Shown here piece by piece: positions 17,137 through 26,517 of a stretch of DNA of 64,000 nucleotides. Below the pieces are notes generated by a model, which saw only the letters and a program-made list of their open reading frames with translations, did not search any database and had not been told where the DNA came from. The stretch spans positions 62,001 to 126,000 of the forward strand of contig NZ_JAFLVX010000011.1 of assembly GCF_017316185.1 (NCBI RefSeq), given 5' to 3'. The translations under genes were made by a program, and so were the position numbers. The stretch's first letter is position 1; the number at the start of each line of letters is the position of its first letter. Source of the stretch: Candidatus Vagococcus giribetii (lineage in GTDB: Bacteria > Bacillota > Bacilli > Lactobacillales > Vagococcaceae).

Positions 17137-18090
17137 TTAGGCAATCACATGTTGAATAATCATCTCCAAAAAGTGATTATAATTAACACGAGAGCCAATA
17201 TTGATTTTAGTCATACTCTCCCAAGAATGGTGATCTCTTCTGTCGAGAACCGTATTGGCAAAAGCATAGGTTCCCTTTAGCTCAATACCTACCTTTCCTT
17301 CAAAAGTCTCAATCAACTCTGGATCAATTGCATAAGCTACAGCTAAGCAATCGATAATCGTCGTATAAGCTTCATAGCCTCTTTTGTTAACAAATTGAAT
17401 AGCATTTAATAAAAACTTAGCCTCTGGATTTGGACTTTTCTCTAACAACTCTATCTGTTCAGTTGTCATATTGACATCAAAATGAGTCGCAATATCTAAT
17501 CCAATAGCGGTAAAGTCAGCACCTGATTTATAGACAATATCTGCTGCTTCTGGATCCACATAAACATTCCATTCACTTTGAGGAGTATCTCCTGTTGCTT
17601 TTCTGAAAGCGTACTCGTTTAGCCCAAAAGCTCCTGAAATGGCAATAACTTGATGAATCTCTTCAATTATGGCAGGCTCTTTTATCATAGCCAACGCTAG
17701 ATTGCTCAAAGGGCCAAGGCAAATCAACGTTATTTCTCCAGGATTTTTTCGAATAGTATCAATCATCAAATCAACTGCATGTAAATCGTTTAAACGCAAA
17801 GTTGGTTCTGGTAAATTGTTCTCTGCTTGACCGTCTTTTCCATGGGAGAATGGATCCTTTGGTGATTCACGTAGAATAGGTTTTCCTAAACCTTTTGCTA
17901 CTGGAATGTCTGGTCGATCAAGCATTTCTAATACTTTCAAAGCATTTTTTGTTGTCATTTCAACAGGATAATTACCGTTAACAGTTGTAATTCCTTCTAT
18001 ACTTAATGTGTCGGATTTACATCCTAAAACAATCGCCATTGAGTCATCCATTCCAGGATCGCAATCAATAATTACTTTTCTTTTATTCAT
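17137..18090 (-). CDS. Inosine-uridine type nucleoside hydrolase
   Basis: The 317-residue enzyme hydrolyses the N-glycosidic bond of ribonucleosides to base plus ribose. The calcium-binding motif VIIDCDPGMDDSMAI is at the N-terminus, with further family blocks ICLGPLSNLALAMI, EWNVYVDPEAADIV and a late catalytic-loop region. Length is standard. It lies in the operon 11 bases after yjbQ and 14 bases before the deoxyribosyltransferase-like gene. Confidence 0.92.
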   Translation of the reverse strand: MNKRKVIIDCDPGMDDSMAIVLGCKSDTLSIEGITTVNGNYPVEMTTKNALKVLEMLDRPDIPVAKGLGKPILRESPKDPFSHGKDGQAENNLPEPTLRLNDLHAVDLMIDTIRKNPGEITLICLGPLSNLALAMIKEPAIIEEIHQVIAISGAFGLNEYAFRKATGDTPQSEWNVYVDPEAADIVYKSGADFTAIGLDIATHFDVNMTTEQIELLEKSPNPEAKFLLNAIQFVNKRGYEAYTTIIDCLAVAYAIDPELIETFEGKVGIELKGTYAFANTVLDRRDHHSWESMTKINIGSRVNYNHFLEMIIQHVIA

Positions 18091-18101
18091 CGTACTCCTC
18101 C

Positions 18102-18506
18102 TTAGCCTGCGATTACTTTTACAAAATAGTGTCGATTTCTAGGTCCATCAAATTCCAAAAAGAATATGCCCTGAGATGATCCCACGAGTAATTCACCACT
18201 GTCTATAATAAATGACATCGAAATCCCTAATAGTGATGACTTGATGTGTGCTGCCGCATCTTGCGGTGTGTCATGTTGATGTTTAAAGTCAATTCGTGTA
18301 GGGATTAGACGACATATTTCATCCTGTAAATCTAGCCATCCATTTGGATCCCAGAAAGAAGTTGATGTCAGACCAGCTGTAGAGTGTGGGTTATACACAT
18401 GACACACACCCTCTTTAATACCACTTTCTTTAACAATTTTTTTTATTTCATCTGTAATATTGACCACATCATTAAATTGAGTCGTCAAACTGACTTTCTT
18501 TAACAT
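18102..18506 (-). CDS. YjbQ family protein (UPF0047)
   Basis: The 134-residue protein matches the YjbQ/UPF0047 family, with YNPHSTAGLTSTSFWDPNG, HQHDTPQDAAAHIKSSLLG and QGIFFLEFDGPRNRHYFVKV. Family members have weak thiamine-phosphate synthase activity in vitro; their true role is uncertain. Conserved histidines suggest metal binding. Its place inside a nucleoside/sugar operon suggests it acts on an intermediate there, which is inference. Confidence 0.85.
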   Translation of the reverse strand: MLKKVSLTTQFNDVVNITDEIKKIVKESGIKEGVCHVYNPHSTAGLTSTSFWDPNGWLDLQDEICRLIPTRIDFKHQHDTPQDAAAHIKSSLLGISMSFIIDSGELLVGSSQGIFFLEFDGPRNRHYFVKVIAG

Positions 18507-18520
18507 GTTTCATCTATCCT

Positions 18521-19645
18521 TTACTTTATTATTATCTGACTTGTCGTTACTGCATGTCCTTGTTGACTGAATGACCATGGTCCCTCACAATTCCTACCAT
18601 ACTCTTCTTTTTTTAGTACTGATAAATAGCTAGCTAACAAAGCAATTGGTACAAATTGTGTTAATATCACCGTAAACTCATGGTCTCCCTTGGGTACAAC
18701 AAGTGTATTAACACCTTCTCTTATCTCATCATTGATTAACAAGAATGGCCGCTTCAATTGTTTAATATACTTAATCACCTCATTAGTTCGACTAAGAGCA
18801 GGGTTTGATTCATTGCTTACCAGAATTGTGCCAATCCCTTCATTATTTCTGGCAAAAAAGTTAAGATGTAGCCACTCTTCCGTGTTTATGTGCATAGCAG
18901 CATCCCCTGTTGCTTCTAATATTTTGGCGTAACCATACCAAGCAGCCGCATAATCAAAACCACTACCAATAAAATCGAAAGTTGAAAAGTTTTGCCATTC
19001 ATTTGCAAGTTCTTTCATCTGTTTGTCTATTTCTAATAAATTTTCTTGAAGTCTATCACTAATGATAGCTATATCTTCTCGGTAAGACATCGCGACATCC
19101 ATAGTGTAGCGACCACGAACTTCCCCCATACGAATCGCCATAAGTAATAAAGCCATTAAAGTAACTCCATAACCTCGAACACCTGGGGCATCATTTAATT
19201 TTGGTATTTCCATGTGTAATACTTTTTGAGCAGCCTGCCCTAATTTTGAATCTAAATTTCCTGTTACCCCGATTGTTAATGCCCCATACTTATTAGCTCT
19301 TAACGTAGCTTCTTCCATTCTTGCTACATTACCTGAATGACTAATACAAAAGATTAATGGATTGTTTGGTGACGTTCCTAATTGAGAAGATTCATAAAAT
19401 CGCGACAATTCAATGGCAGTAACAACTCGAGTTGGAATTCCTGTTAATAATTCAAAAATATGTTTTGTTGCTAACCCTGCTGCAAAAGAATCTCCACAAC
19501 CGGTAATCAAGATTTCCTGAACTGAAAAGATCTCTGGTATACTTAATAACTTTCTTGTTTTGGGTTCTAAATCAATGTATTGTTCTCGATAAAGTGCTGG
19601 TAAACTATGAACTTGTTTACTCATATTATTCGTCAACGATTCCAT
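18521..19645 (-). CDS. Double SIS-domain sugar isomerase/deglycase-like protein
   Basis: The 374-residue protein has an N-terminal SIS domain (ILITGCGDSFAAGLA, then FCISHSGNVARM, residues 40-190) and a second, less conserved SIS half (about 215-350). This architecture occurs in phosphosugar isomerases, GlmS isomerase domains and FrlB-type deglycases. No glutaminase domain is present. Next to a PfkB protein, the FrlB/FrlD pair of the fructoselysine pathway is a useful parallel. The substrate is unknown, probably a pentose or aminopentose phosphate made in this pathway. Confidence 0.8.
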   Translation of the reverse strand: MESLTNNMSKQVHSLPALYREQYIDLEPKTRKLLSIPEIFSVQEILITGCGDSFAAGLATKHIFELLTGIPTRVVTAIELSRFYESSQLGTSPNNPLIFCISHSGNVARMEEATLRANKYGALTIGVTGNLDSKLGQAAQKVLHMEIPKLNDAPGVRGYGVTLMALLLMAIRMGEVRGRYTMDVAMSYREDIAIISDRLQENLLEIDKQMKELANEWQNFSTFDFIGSGFDYAAAWYGYAKILEATGDAAMHINTEEWLHLNFFARNNEGIGTILVSNESNPALSRTNEVIKYIKQLKRPFLLINDEIREGVNTLVVPKGDHEFTVILTQFVPIALLASYLSVLKKEEYGRNCEGPWSFSQQGHAVTTSQIIIK

Positions 19646-20575
19646 TTATTTCTCCTCGCTTAATGTATTATCAAACCAATGTTTCAACTGCCTCTGACGT
19701 TTATTTGTATCCATTTTGTGTAGGTAAGCACAGGCTTCTAGAGCAACTTTTATCGCATCATTATGTCCTATTCCTTCTTTAAACTTTTCACCAGTAGCTA
19801 AATTATCAGCTACTGAACAAATCGAACCACCACGATAACCAAATAAATTAGCCAGTGTCACTATACCTGCAGACTCTCTGTCACCATTTAACACACCTGC
19901 TCGGTTATAAATTTCAGCAATATCAATATTCCACGGTTGAAGATAACCACCTACACCTGGCCTTCCACCCCCTACAAAATCACTATCAACTGATAAGGTT
20001 GTTCCGACATGATACGTGGCCTGCTCTTTTTCTGCTGCCGCAATTAGTGACAGTACCACTTCATAATGAGAAGCCGCTGGATAGGCTTCAGGAATGTAAG
20101 CTTTTGTCATTCCTTCTTCTCTCACTACTCCAGAAGAAATCACTAATTCTCCTGGTTTGACCTCATCTCCAATCCCTCCAGATCCTCCTACTCTAATATA
20201 AGTACTAGCATTACTGTATTCCATATAATCATAGAGTAATAACTCAACTTCAGCAGACCCGCTTCCTCCGCTAACAACCGTAATCCTCGCGCCGTTATAA
20301 GTGCCTGTGTAACTAGTGAACATCCCAGATTGACCAATTAATTCATAATTTTCTAATTGTTTGGCGATATAAAGAGCTGGATCTTCACCGTAGACAATTA
20401 ATGGATCACGTACCGTAATCAGTACATAATCACCCACTTTTTCTGGATTTATTTGGGTCATTGCTGGTTTACCATTAATAACTAAACCTCGTTCTGGGAC
20501 ATTTTGATAGTACCGATACTTTTTATGAATAGCTTGAATTGAAGGCTTGCGACGTATTTGGTGACTATTATTCAT
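19646..20575 (-). CDS. Uridine phosphorylase-family nucleoside phosphorylase
   Basis: The 309-residue protein belongs to the PNP/UDP family. It shows YIRVGGSGGIGDEVKPGELVISSG (phosphate and ribose site region) and NGDRESAGIVTLANLFGYRGGSICSVADN near the C-terminus. It has a ~40-residue N-terminal extension beyond the usual ~250-260. Such enzymes split nucleosides into base and ribose-1-phosphate. It abuts the SIS gene (no gap) and follows the PfkB gene by one base. Base specificity cannot be told from sequence. Confidence 0.85.
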   Translation of the reverse strand: MNNSHQIRRKPSIQAIHKKYRYYQNVPERGLVINGKPAMTQINPEKVGDYVLITVRDPLIVYGEDPALYIAKQLENYELIGQSGMFTSYTGTYNGARITVVSGGSGSAEVELLLYDYMEYSNASTYIRVGGSGGIGDEVKPGELVISSGVVREEGMTKAYIPEAYPAASHYEVVLSLIAAAEKEQATYHVGTTLSVDSDFVGGGRPGVGGYLQPWNIDIAEIYNRAGVLNGDRESAGIVTLANLFGYRGGSICSVADNLATGEKFKEGIGHNDAIKVALEACAYLHKMDTNKRQRQLKHWFDNTLSEEK

Positions 20576-20576
20576 T

Positions 20577-21470
20577 TCAATACCACCCTTCTTTTAATAA
20601 ATGAGAGGCATTCGGTTGAAACGAATCAATCTCTTTTGGAACACCGTATTGTGATAAACACATACTAGCTGAAAGACTCGCCATTCTTCCTATTTTGAGT
20701 AAACTTCTTTTCTCACAATAACCCACTAGTACTGCTCCTGATGAGCTATTTCCTCCTCCAGTAACATCAACAACATTTCCTTTATCAAAACTTGGAACAA
20801 AAATAGTATTTTTTTCTGTTATCATTGTTTGTCCTTTTTTTCCTAATCTTAAAAAAACTAATGGTACATTTAATTGTTTTAATTCTTTAATCGCATCCAC
20901 TTCCGTCTCAACTTGAAGTAGTTTTTTGGCTTCTGATAAATTGATTGATAGTACATCAATAGATTGACAAATTTCTCTAACACTCGGAAGATTATCATTT
21001 GCACAAGCGTCTGCTGCAATCTCCCAAAGAATTTTGGCACTTTTATGATGATTAGCGAGAATTGGAAGCCAAAAATCTGATGCTGTATTTCTAAAAATAT
21101 AAATGCCACAAGAGTGATCAAGTAAGGGAAGAATATCATCTACTGTCACTTCAAATTTTTTATAATGATCTTCTCCATACTCAGGAATTTCTATTCTTTC
21201 TCCGTCATCAAAATAGTGAACGTTATTAATAGGTGTTTTTTCATTAACAAACTTGAGATAGTCCATTGTTAAATGATTGTCTCGATACCATTTAGAAAAT
21301 GTTGCTGCATAATTATTTCCCGCTCCACAAATTAGCTTAGTCGACTCATGCCACAGACGCGCACCTGCTAAAGCATAGATACCAGCACCTCCTGCAACAT
21401 TTTTTTTGACATCTCCATTTGAAAAATGCAAATTGTCAATCACTGAAGTAGAGCAAATATAATAATCCAT
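20577..21470 (-). CDS. PfkB-family (ribokinase-like) protein with altered catalytic motif
   Basis: The 297-residue protein starts at ATG 21470, with GGAGG seven bases before it, and has the ribokinase fold. The N-terminal GGAGIYALAGARLW region and the C-terminal signature DVTGGGNSSSGAVLVGY are present. In canonical kinases the latter reads G-A-G-D, with Asp as catalytic base. Here it is G-G-G-N (Asn about residue 241). A similar change is, as I recall, typical of Mak32-like family members of unknown activity. It may be a non-kinase or a kinase with an altered mechanism. It sits between the ADP-ribosylglycohydrolase and phosphorylase genes. Confidence 0.8.
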   Translation of the reverse strand: MDYYICSTSVIDNLHFSNGDVKKNVAGGAGIYALAGARLWHESTKLICGAGNNYAATFSKWYRDNHLTMDYLKFVNEKTPINNVHYFDDGERIEIPEYGEDHYKKFEVTVDDILPLLDHSCGIYIFRNTASDFWLPILANHHKSAKILWEIAADACANDNLPSVREICQSIDVLSINLSEAKKLLQVETEVDAIKELKQLNVPLVFLRLGKKGQTMITEKNTIFVPSFDKGNVVDVTGGGNSSSGAVLVGYCEKRSLLKIGRMASLSASMCLSQYGVPKEIDSFQPNASHLLKEGWY

Positions 21471-21471
21471 C

Positions 21472-23562
21472 TTAATCCTCCAATGAGTGAATAACAAAAT
21501 TATCTGCCATAAATGTTCCTTCTGAAACAACATATCCTGCTCCACCATAACTTAGCGTGTCGTCAGTAACTCTTAATAACTCCTGGTGATTAACTAGTAA
21601 AGTCAATTCATTTCCTGATACATTTAGTGATAAATTTACTTCCTTATCTTCCTCATAATTAATATCAATTTGTCCTAATTCAGTTATTGAATCATCATAG
21701 CGACAATAAATAACAGCCTCATTCCAATTCCTTAAAATAGCTCCGTAATACCTTCGATGTCCTTGGGCTCTTGCTACGAGCCCACCGGCTTGGTGAAGAG
21801 AGAAAAATAAATCTGAAGACACACTATAATCTCGCCATTCTTGTGTTCCAATTGTGACAAGACCTTCTGGTTCAGAGTGAGAGACACAAAAGGTTTTGTT
21901 AAAGTCTGCACAAAAATTTCTAGCTGACGAGACAAAACTGTCTAACCAATGAGGATTAGTTTTCCAAATACTTGTCATTAACATTCCTTTTAAGCCATAA
22001 TAACTAGGAGCATTATCCCAGTGAATGTCTTGGCAATAAACATTGCCGCTATACCTACTGTCACTATCTACCTGAATCCCAATCTTAAAAATCGCCATAC
22101 CTTGTGTATCTGGTATTTTCCATTCCAGTTGTTGCCACTCAGATGATAAAGTAATAAATGGCGAGTACGCTTGTTTAACATTATCTTCAATATCGTAGTA
22201 ATGAATATACAAGCGTCCTCTCACCCTACCATCAGCCTTTAATTTAGCTTCAACAGTTTGTCCTGAATACAACAGAGGAGATGCTATTACTTTGTACAAA
22301 GTCGAATCTTCACTGTAGTCAATAAAGACTGGAGCTGAAACATTAACTGGTGTTCCTTTCCCGATATGATGACACTGAATCACTAAACTTGGTTCACTAC
22401 CTAAATCTGTTCCATTGACAACACGACTCGGACTTCCTTCTAAGTATGTATCTGGTAAAAAACCTTGTGTAGATCCAGGATATGAAAAGCTAAATTGTCT
22501 CTTTTCTTTCTCAATGACTTCCCCTGCAAGTTGATTAGCAGCATACCAAATGTGATCGGCTTCTCTTACTGCATCAGATATTCCCTTTCCGCCATCAGCA
22601 GTTGAAACAAACAAACGATCAGCAACTGGACCCCTGAAATCAGCTCCCCCATTAACACCTTCAAGACCTAAACGAATACCATTAAACGTACCAACATTAC
22701 CTGCATTACAATCCGTATCCCAAGCCGAATTTGTCGCAATACTAATAGAATGTTGAAAGTCATCTTTTCCAAGTAAAATCGAAGCTAACACCATGGCATG
22801 ATTAGGTACCATATGACAAGCACCAGGATAAATATGATAACCGTATTTTGAATTAAGGTAATCTCTAACAACTCGAAAATTACTTTCTTTAGCACAAATA
22901 TTACGAACATCATCAATGATATTTCTTAGTAACGTGTTTGTTGTGTATCTAAAACTCTGATCTAAAATTGTATCTATATTCTTTTCACCAAAAGCCAATG
23001 CTTCCATCGCTGCTAAATGTCCTGCTGCATCAACTGCAATTCCGTCATGACTTACTTTAGCCGATTCTCTAGCTAGATAAACTGCTAACTCTGGATCATT
23101 AGGACAAGCCATTGCTATACCATCGATAAAAATCTGAGCACCGATCTGTTCAGCTAATGTCTGCCCATTTTGTTGTATAGAACCACTTTTGGGTGCTTGA
23201 ATCCCATTTTTTAAATTTAAAAATGCCGTATGTTCCGTTGAACGCCCTAATCCTCCCCACCAAAGAATGGTTTGATTTTCAATAATATAGTTCAACCAAG
23301 TCTTACCAAACTCTTGACTTGTTATATCCCGTTTGAAATCAAAATCAGGGAGTGCTCGCATAAATCCAAATGTCCCAGAGATATCGTCATCTGCAACGAT
23401 TATGGGATAATCCAATTCCTTGTGGACATAATAATCAATCTCTTGAAATCTACTTCGAATGTCTTCATATGCCCAACCCTCAACAGGTCGACCTAAATAA
23501 ACACCGATGAGCTTACCTAAAACACCTGCGTATATCTTTTCTCTGATAGTTACATCTAGCAT
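21472..23562 (-). CDS. ADP-ribosylglycohydrolase family protein with C-terminal lectin-like domain (copy 2)
   Basis: In the 696-residue cytoplasmic protein, residues 1-340 are an ADP-ribosylglycohydrolase domain. The magnesium motifs are DDDISGTFGF near residue 60 and DTDCNAGNVGTFNGIRLG in the C-terminal third of the domain. This family cleaves ADP-ribosyl or ribosyl bonds. Residues ~350-696 form beta-rich sequence, ending in a concanavalin-like/DUF1080-type region (VTIGTQEWRDYSVSSDLFF, RAQGHRRYYGAIL). It is co-linear along its whole length with the preceding gene, so the pair are tandem paralogues with roughly half their residues identical by eye. No signal peptide is present. Confidence 0.85.
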   Translation of the reverse strand: MLDVTIREKIYAGVLGKLIGVYLGRPVEGWAYEDIRSRFQEIDYYVHKELDYPIIVADDDISGTFGFMRALPDFDFKRDITSQEFGKTWLNYIIENQTILWWGGLGRSTEHTAFLNLKNGIQAPKSGSIQQNGQTLAEQIGAQIFIDGIAMACPNDPELAVYLARESAKVSHDGIAVDAAGHLAAMEALAFGEKNIDTILDQSFRYTTNTLLRNIIDDVRNICAKESNFRVVRDYLNSKYGYHIYPGACHMVPNHAMVLASILLGKDDFQHSISIATNSAWDTDCNAGNVGTFNGIRLGLEGVNGGADFRGPVADRLFVSTADGGKGISDAVREADHIWYAANQLAGEVIEKEKRQFSFSYPGSTQGFLPDTYLEGSPSRVVNGTDLGSEPSLVIQCHHIGKGTPVNVSAPVFIDYSEDSTLYKVIASPLLYSGQTVEAKLKADGRVRGRLYIHYYDIEDNVKQAYSPFITLSSEWQQLEWKIPDTQGMAIFKIGIQVDSDSRYSGNVYCQDIHWDNAPSYYGLKGMLMTSIWKTNPHWLDSFVSSARNFCADFNKTFCVSHSEPEGLVTIGTQEWRDYSVSSDLFFSLHQAGGLVARAQGHRRYYGAILRNWNEAVIYCRYDDSITELGQIDINYEEDKEVNLSLNVSGNELTLLVNHQELLRVTDDTLSYGGAGYVVSEGTFMADNFVIHSLED

Positions 23563-25677
23563 TTAGTCACCCTCCGTTTTCTTAATCAGTAAACCTTCTG
23601 CTTGAATTAAGCCGCAATCCACTAGGAATCCACATCCGCCTTCACTAAGTATTTTATCTTTAGCTTCTACAACTTTGATGCCATCAATCAAGAAATTAAT
23701 CTGATTTTTAAAGAAAAATAATTCAAGTTGATAGCTTTTCTCAAGCTGATAATCGAAAGGTTTAGCAGATAATACGACTTCTTTCCCGTTAAGCATTAAT
23801 AAAATACATGCCTTACCATCTTGTAATACCCCTGCATAATATCGACGATGCCCTTGAGCTCTACCTACTAAGCCAGCTCGTTTCTGACATCCTAAAACAA
23901 CGTTTGATGACACACTGTAGTTTCTCCACTTACTATTACCAATAGTCACCACGCCATTCTTCTCTTTATGTGAGATGGCTACTGTGTGTTGATAATCAGG
24001 GGCAAATTTTTCAGCAGAAGACACAAACATATTTAGCCAAGAGGTATTAGTTGTCCAAGGCGTTAATGATTTCGTCATCTCTCTAGAACTTAATAACTCA
24101 TAGTGATGAGGTTCTTGATCCAAGGATAGTTGCCGTATAATGACATCTCCTGAACACGTTTTTGTAGAACTAATAGCAAAACCTAATTGGTAAATAGGTC
24201 TACCACCAAAATCAGGTGCAATTGATTGAATGATGTTAGTACCTTTGTGCAGCTCTAACTCTGCTTCCATGTAACAAGCAAGTTCATCATTTTCGTCAAA
24301 ATAATGATAAAAATGTTGAATCATTAAGCCTTCTTGATCAACTTCAATCTCGTAAAAGTAAGGCTGACTTCCGTATAAAGTCGGCGAGCAGATGACATCA
24401 AAATAACTCGTACCCTCTTTTCCCTTCGGAGTTAAATCAATGAACGTATCGATACCAAAGGAAGCCGCACTCCCACGTCCTAAATCTTCAAATGATAACT
24501 TTAAGCCATTTTCCTGACTACTCTCATTTGTGTTACTTATTTTTGTAAGTGCTTGAGAAAATTTGTTTAGTTTAATCGGCATGAACCCTTGAACTGATCC
24601 TGGAAATTCAAAAGCATATCTTTCCGTTGGCTTTTCGTAAGACGCTCCTGTATATAGACATGAGTCTGCAATTAATTGACGACTCTCGATAACCGCATCC
24701 GTAATACAGGATCCACCATCAGAAGAAACAACATACATTCTATCTGAAACTAATTGTCTTAAATTACCAACATCCTTAAACGCATCAAGTCCTAGTCTAA
24801 TTGCATTTAAGCAACCAACGTTTCCGGCATTACAATCTGTATCCCAACCTGCTGAAGTAGCAATCATAATAGACTGATGAAAATCATCTCTTGCCATCAA
24901 TAAAGACATCAATACAACCAAATGATTAGTCACCATTGGGCAACCACCTGGGTATTTATCATAGCCGTGATGTAGGCTAATCCATTGACGCACTTCTCTC
25001 CAATCCTTTGCCTTTTCACAAACATCACTAATTGTTTCAACTAGCTCTTTTAGCTCATCAGACACATAAAAAAGGGCTTGCTTAATCAATTTATCTAGCT
25101 GCTTTTCTTCAAACGCTAGGGATTCCATGACGGCTAAAAATACTGCCGCTTCAACTGCAATACCATCATGACTAACTCGAGCCGCCTCTCTTGAGAAGTA
25201 GGCTGTTTTTTCCGGATCATTAGGAAACATTAATGCCCAAGTATCAATAAAAATTTGCGAGCCAATTTGTTCTGAGATTGTCTTACCATTTAGTTCTTTC
25301 GAGCCACTTAGAGGTGCTTTGATACCTTCTTTTAATCTTAAATATGCAGTATGCTCTGTACTCCTAGATAAGCCACCCCACCAAAGAATCGTTTTATTCT
25401 CAATAATATAATTGAGCCACGTTTCACCAATTTGTTCTGACTTGATTTTTTCGTAACCAAAGTCTCTTAAGGAGCGACAAAACACAAAAGTTCCTGAAAT
25501 ATCATCATCAGGAACAATTAAAGGCGCCCCTGTGTAATGATTTTTGTACGTGTAAACATCTCCAAATGTAGTCAAAATATCTTCATACTCCCAGCCTTCA
25601 ACTGGTCTTCCTAAATAAACACCTAATAGTTTACCTAAAACACCAGAATAAACTTGTTGATGATATTTTTTCTCCAA
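23563..25677 (-). CDS. ADP-ribosylglycohydrolase family protein with C-terminal lectin-like domain (copy 1)
   Basis: The 704-residue paralogue of the next gene has the same layout: an N-terminal ADP-ribosylglycohydrolase domain (GVLGKLLGVYLGRPVEGW, DDDISGTFVF, DTDCNAGNVG) and a C-terminal beta-sandwich region (VTIGNSKWRNYSVSSN, GRAQGHRRYYAG). Both metal motifs are intact, so both copies look active. It starts 15 bases after the permease stop and ends directly against the second copy. Location after importer genes suggests it makes the first cut on the imported compound in the cytoplasm. Confidence 0.85.
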   Translation of the reverse strand: MEKKYHQQVYSGVLGKLLGVYLGRPVEGWEYEDILTTFGDVYTYKNHYTGAPLIVPDDDISGTFVFCRSLRDFGYEKIKSEQIGETWLNYIIENKTILWWGGLSRSTEHTAYLRLKEGIKAPLSGSKELNGKTISEQIGSQIFIDTWALMFPNDPEKTAYFSREAARVSHDGIAVEAAVFLAVMESLAFEEKQLDKLIKQALFYVSDELKELVETISDVCEKAKDWREVRQWISLHHGYDKYPGGCPMVTNHLVVLMSLLMARDDFHQSIMIATSAGWDTDCNAGNVGCLNAIRLGLDAFKDVGNLRQLVSDRMYVVSSDGGSCITDAVIESRQLIADSCLYTGASYEKPTERYAFEFPGSVQGFMPIKLNKFSQALTKISNTNESSQENGLKLSFEDLGRGSAASFGIDTFIDLTPKGKEGTSYFDVICSPTLYGSQPYFYEIEVDQEGLMIQHFYHYFDENDELACYMEAELELHKGTNIIQSIAPDFGGRPIYQLGFAISSTKTCSGDVIIRQLSLDQEPHHYELLSSREMTKSLTPWTTNTSWLNMFVSSAEKFAPDYQHTVAISHKEKNGVVTIGNSKWRNYSVSSNVVLGCQKRAGLVGRAQGHRRYYAGVLQDGKACILLMLNGKEVVLSAKPFDYQLEKSYQLELFFFKNQINFLIDGIKVVEAKDKILSEGGCGFLVDCGLIQAEGLLIKKTEGD

Positions 25678-25692
25678 ATAAACCCCTCCTTC

Positions 25693-26517
25693 TTAACCTT
25701 TCACCGCACCACTCACCATGCCGTCCACAAAATATTTCTGCACTGCGATGAAGAACACCACAATTGGAAAAATCATGATGACCGCTGCAGCCATTAAAAT
25801 ACCCTGATCTGAAGAATAAGTCCCATTCATTGATAAAAAGCCCAATGTAGCTGTAAAGCTCTCTTCCCCTTGTAAAAAAGTTGAGGTAATTAAGTACTCG
25901 TTCCACGTTTGTAACCCTACAATAGTCGCAACTGTAATCATACCTGGACTAACAATCGGCCTCATAATATGCCATATCACTTGCCAAGTCGTTGCTCCAT
26001 CAATAATTGCAGCTTCCTCTAACTCTTTAGGTACTGCTAAGAAAAATGTTCTCATTAAAAAGACAGCTAAGGGCATACTTGTCGCAGCTAAAATAACACT
26101 TACAACTGGAACTACTCCAATCAAGTCAAGACTTGCAATCACATAGTAAAGGGGAAACAAGAAAATCTGAATAGGAACTGTCATCGCCATCATAAAATAA
26201 GTTAAAATAGCTCCCGCACCTTTGATTCTCTTGCTAGATAGCACATAACCGGCTAAGGACGAACAAATCAATACGATAATAATCGTGATACTTGTCAATT
26301 TAATACTATTAATAAATCCTTTTGAAAACTTTCCCGTTTCCCACGCAATCTTATAATTATCAAAAGACAGTGACGTTGGAAAAGATAGTGGATTTTTAAC
26401 AATATCTACATGCCCTTTAAAGCTATTAACTAACACCAGAAAAATAGGAACTAATGAAATAACAATCAATAAGATTAAAAACATTTGTGAGAAAAAATTC
26501 GTTTTATCTTTTTTCAT
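25693..26517 (-). CDS. Sugar ABC transporter permease (MalG-like, CUT1)
   Basis: The 274-residue permease has six transmembrane helices and the cytoplasmic EAA loop EEAAIIDGATTWQVIWHIMRPIVSPG, which docks the ATPase. It pairs with the permease gene overlapping it at base 26517. CUT1 systems usually import oligosaccharides or glycosides. No ATPase gene is present, so a shared ATPase (MsmK/MalK type) elsewhere must energise it. Confidence 0.92.
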   Translation of the reverse strand: MKKDKTNFFSQMFLILLIVISLVPIFLVLVNSFKGHVDIVKNPLSFPTSLSFDNYKIAWETGKFSKGFINSIKLTSITIIIVLICSSLAGYVLSSKRIKGAGAILTYFMMAMTVPIQIFLFPLYYVIASLDLIGVVPVVSVILAATSMPLAVFLMRTFFLAVPKELEEAAIIDGATTWQVIWHIMRPIVSPGMITVATIVGLQTWNEYLITSTFLQGEESFTATLGFLSMNGTYSSDQGILMAAAVIMIFPIVVFFIAVQKYFVDGMVSGAVKG

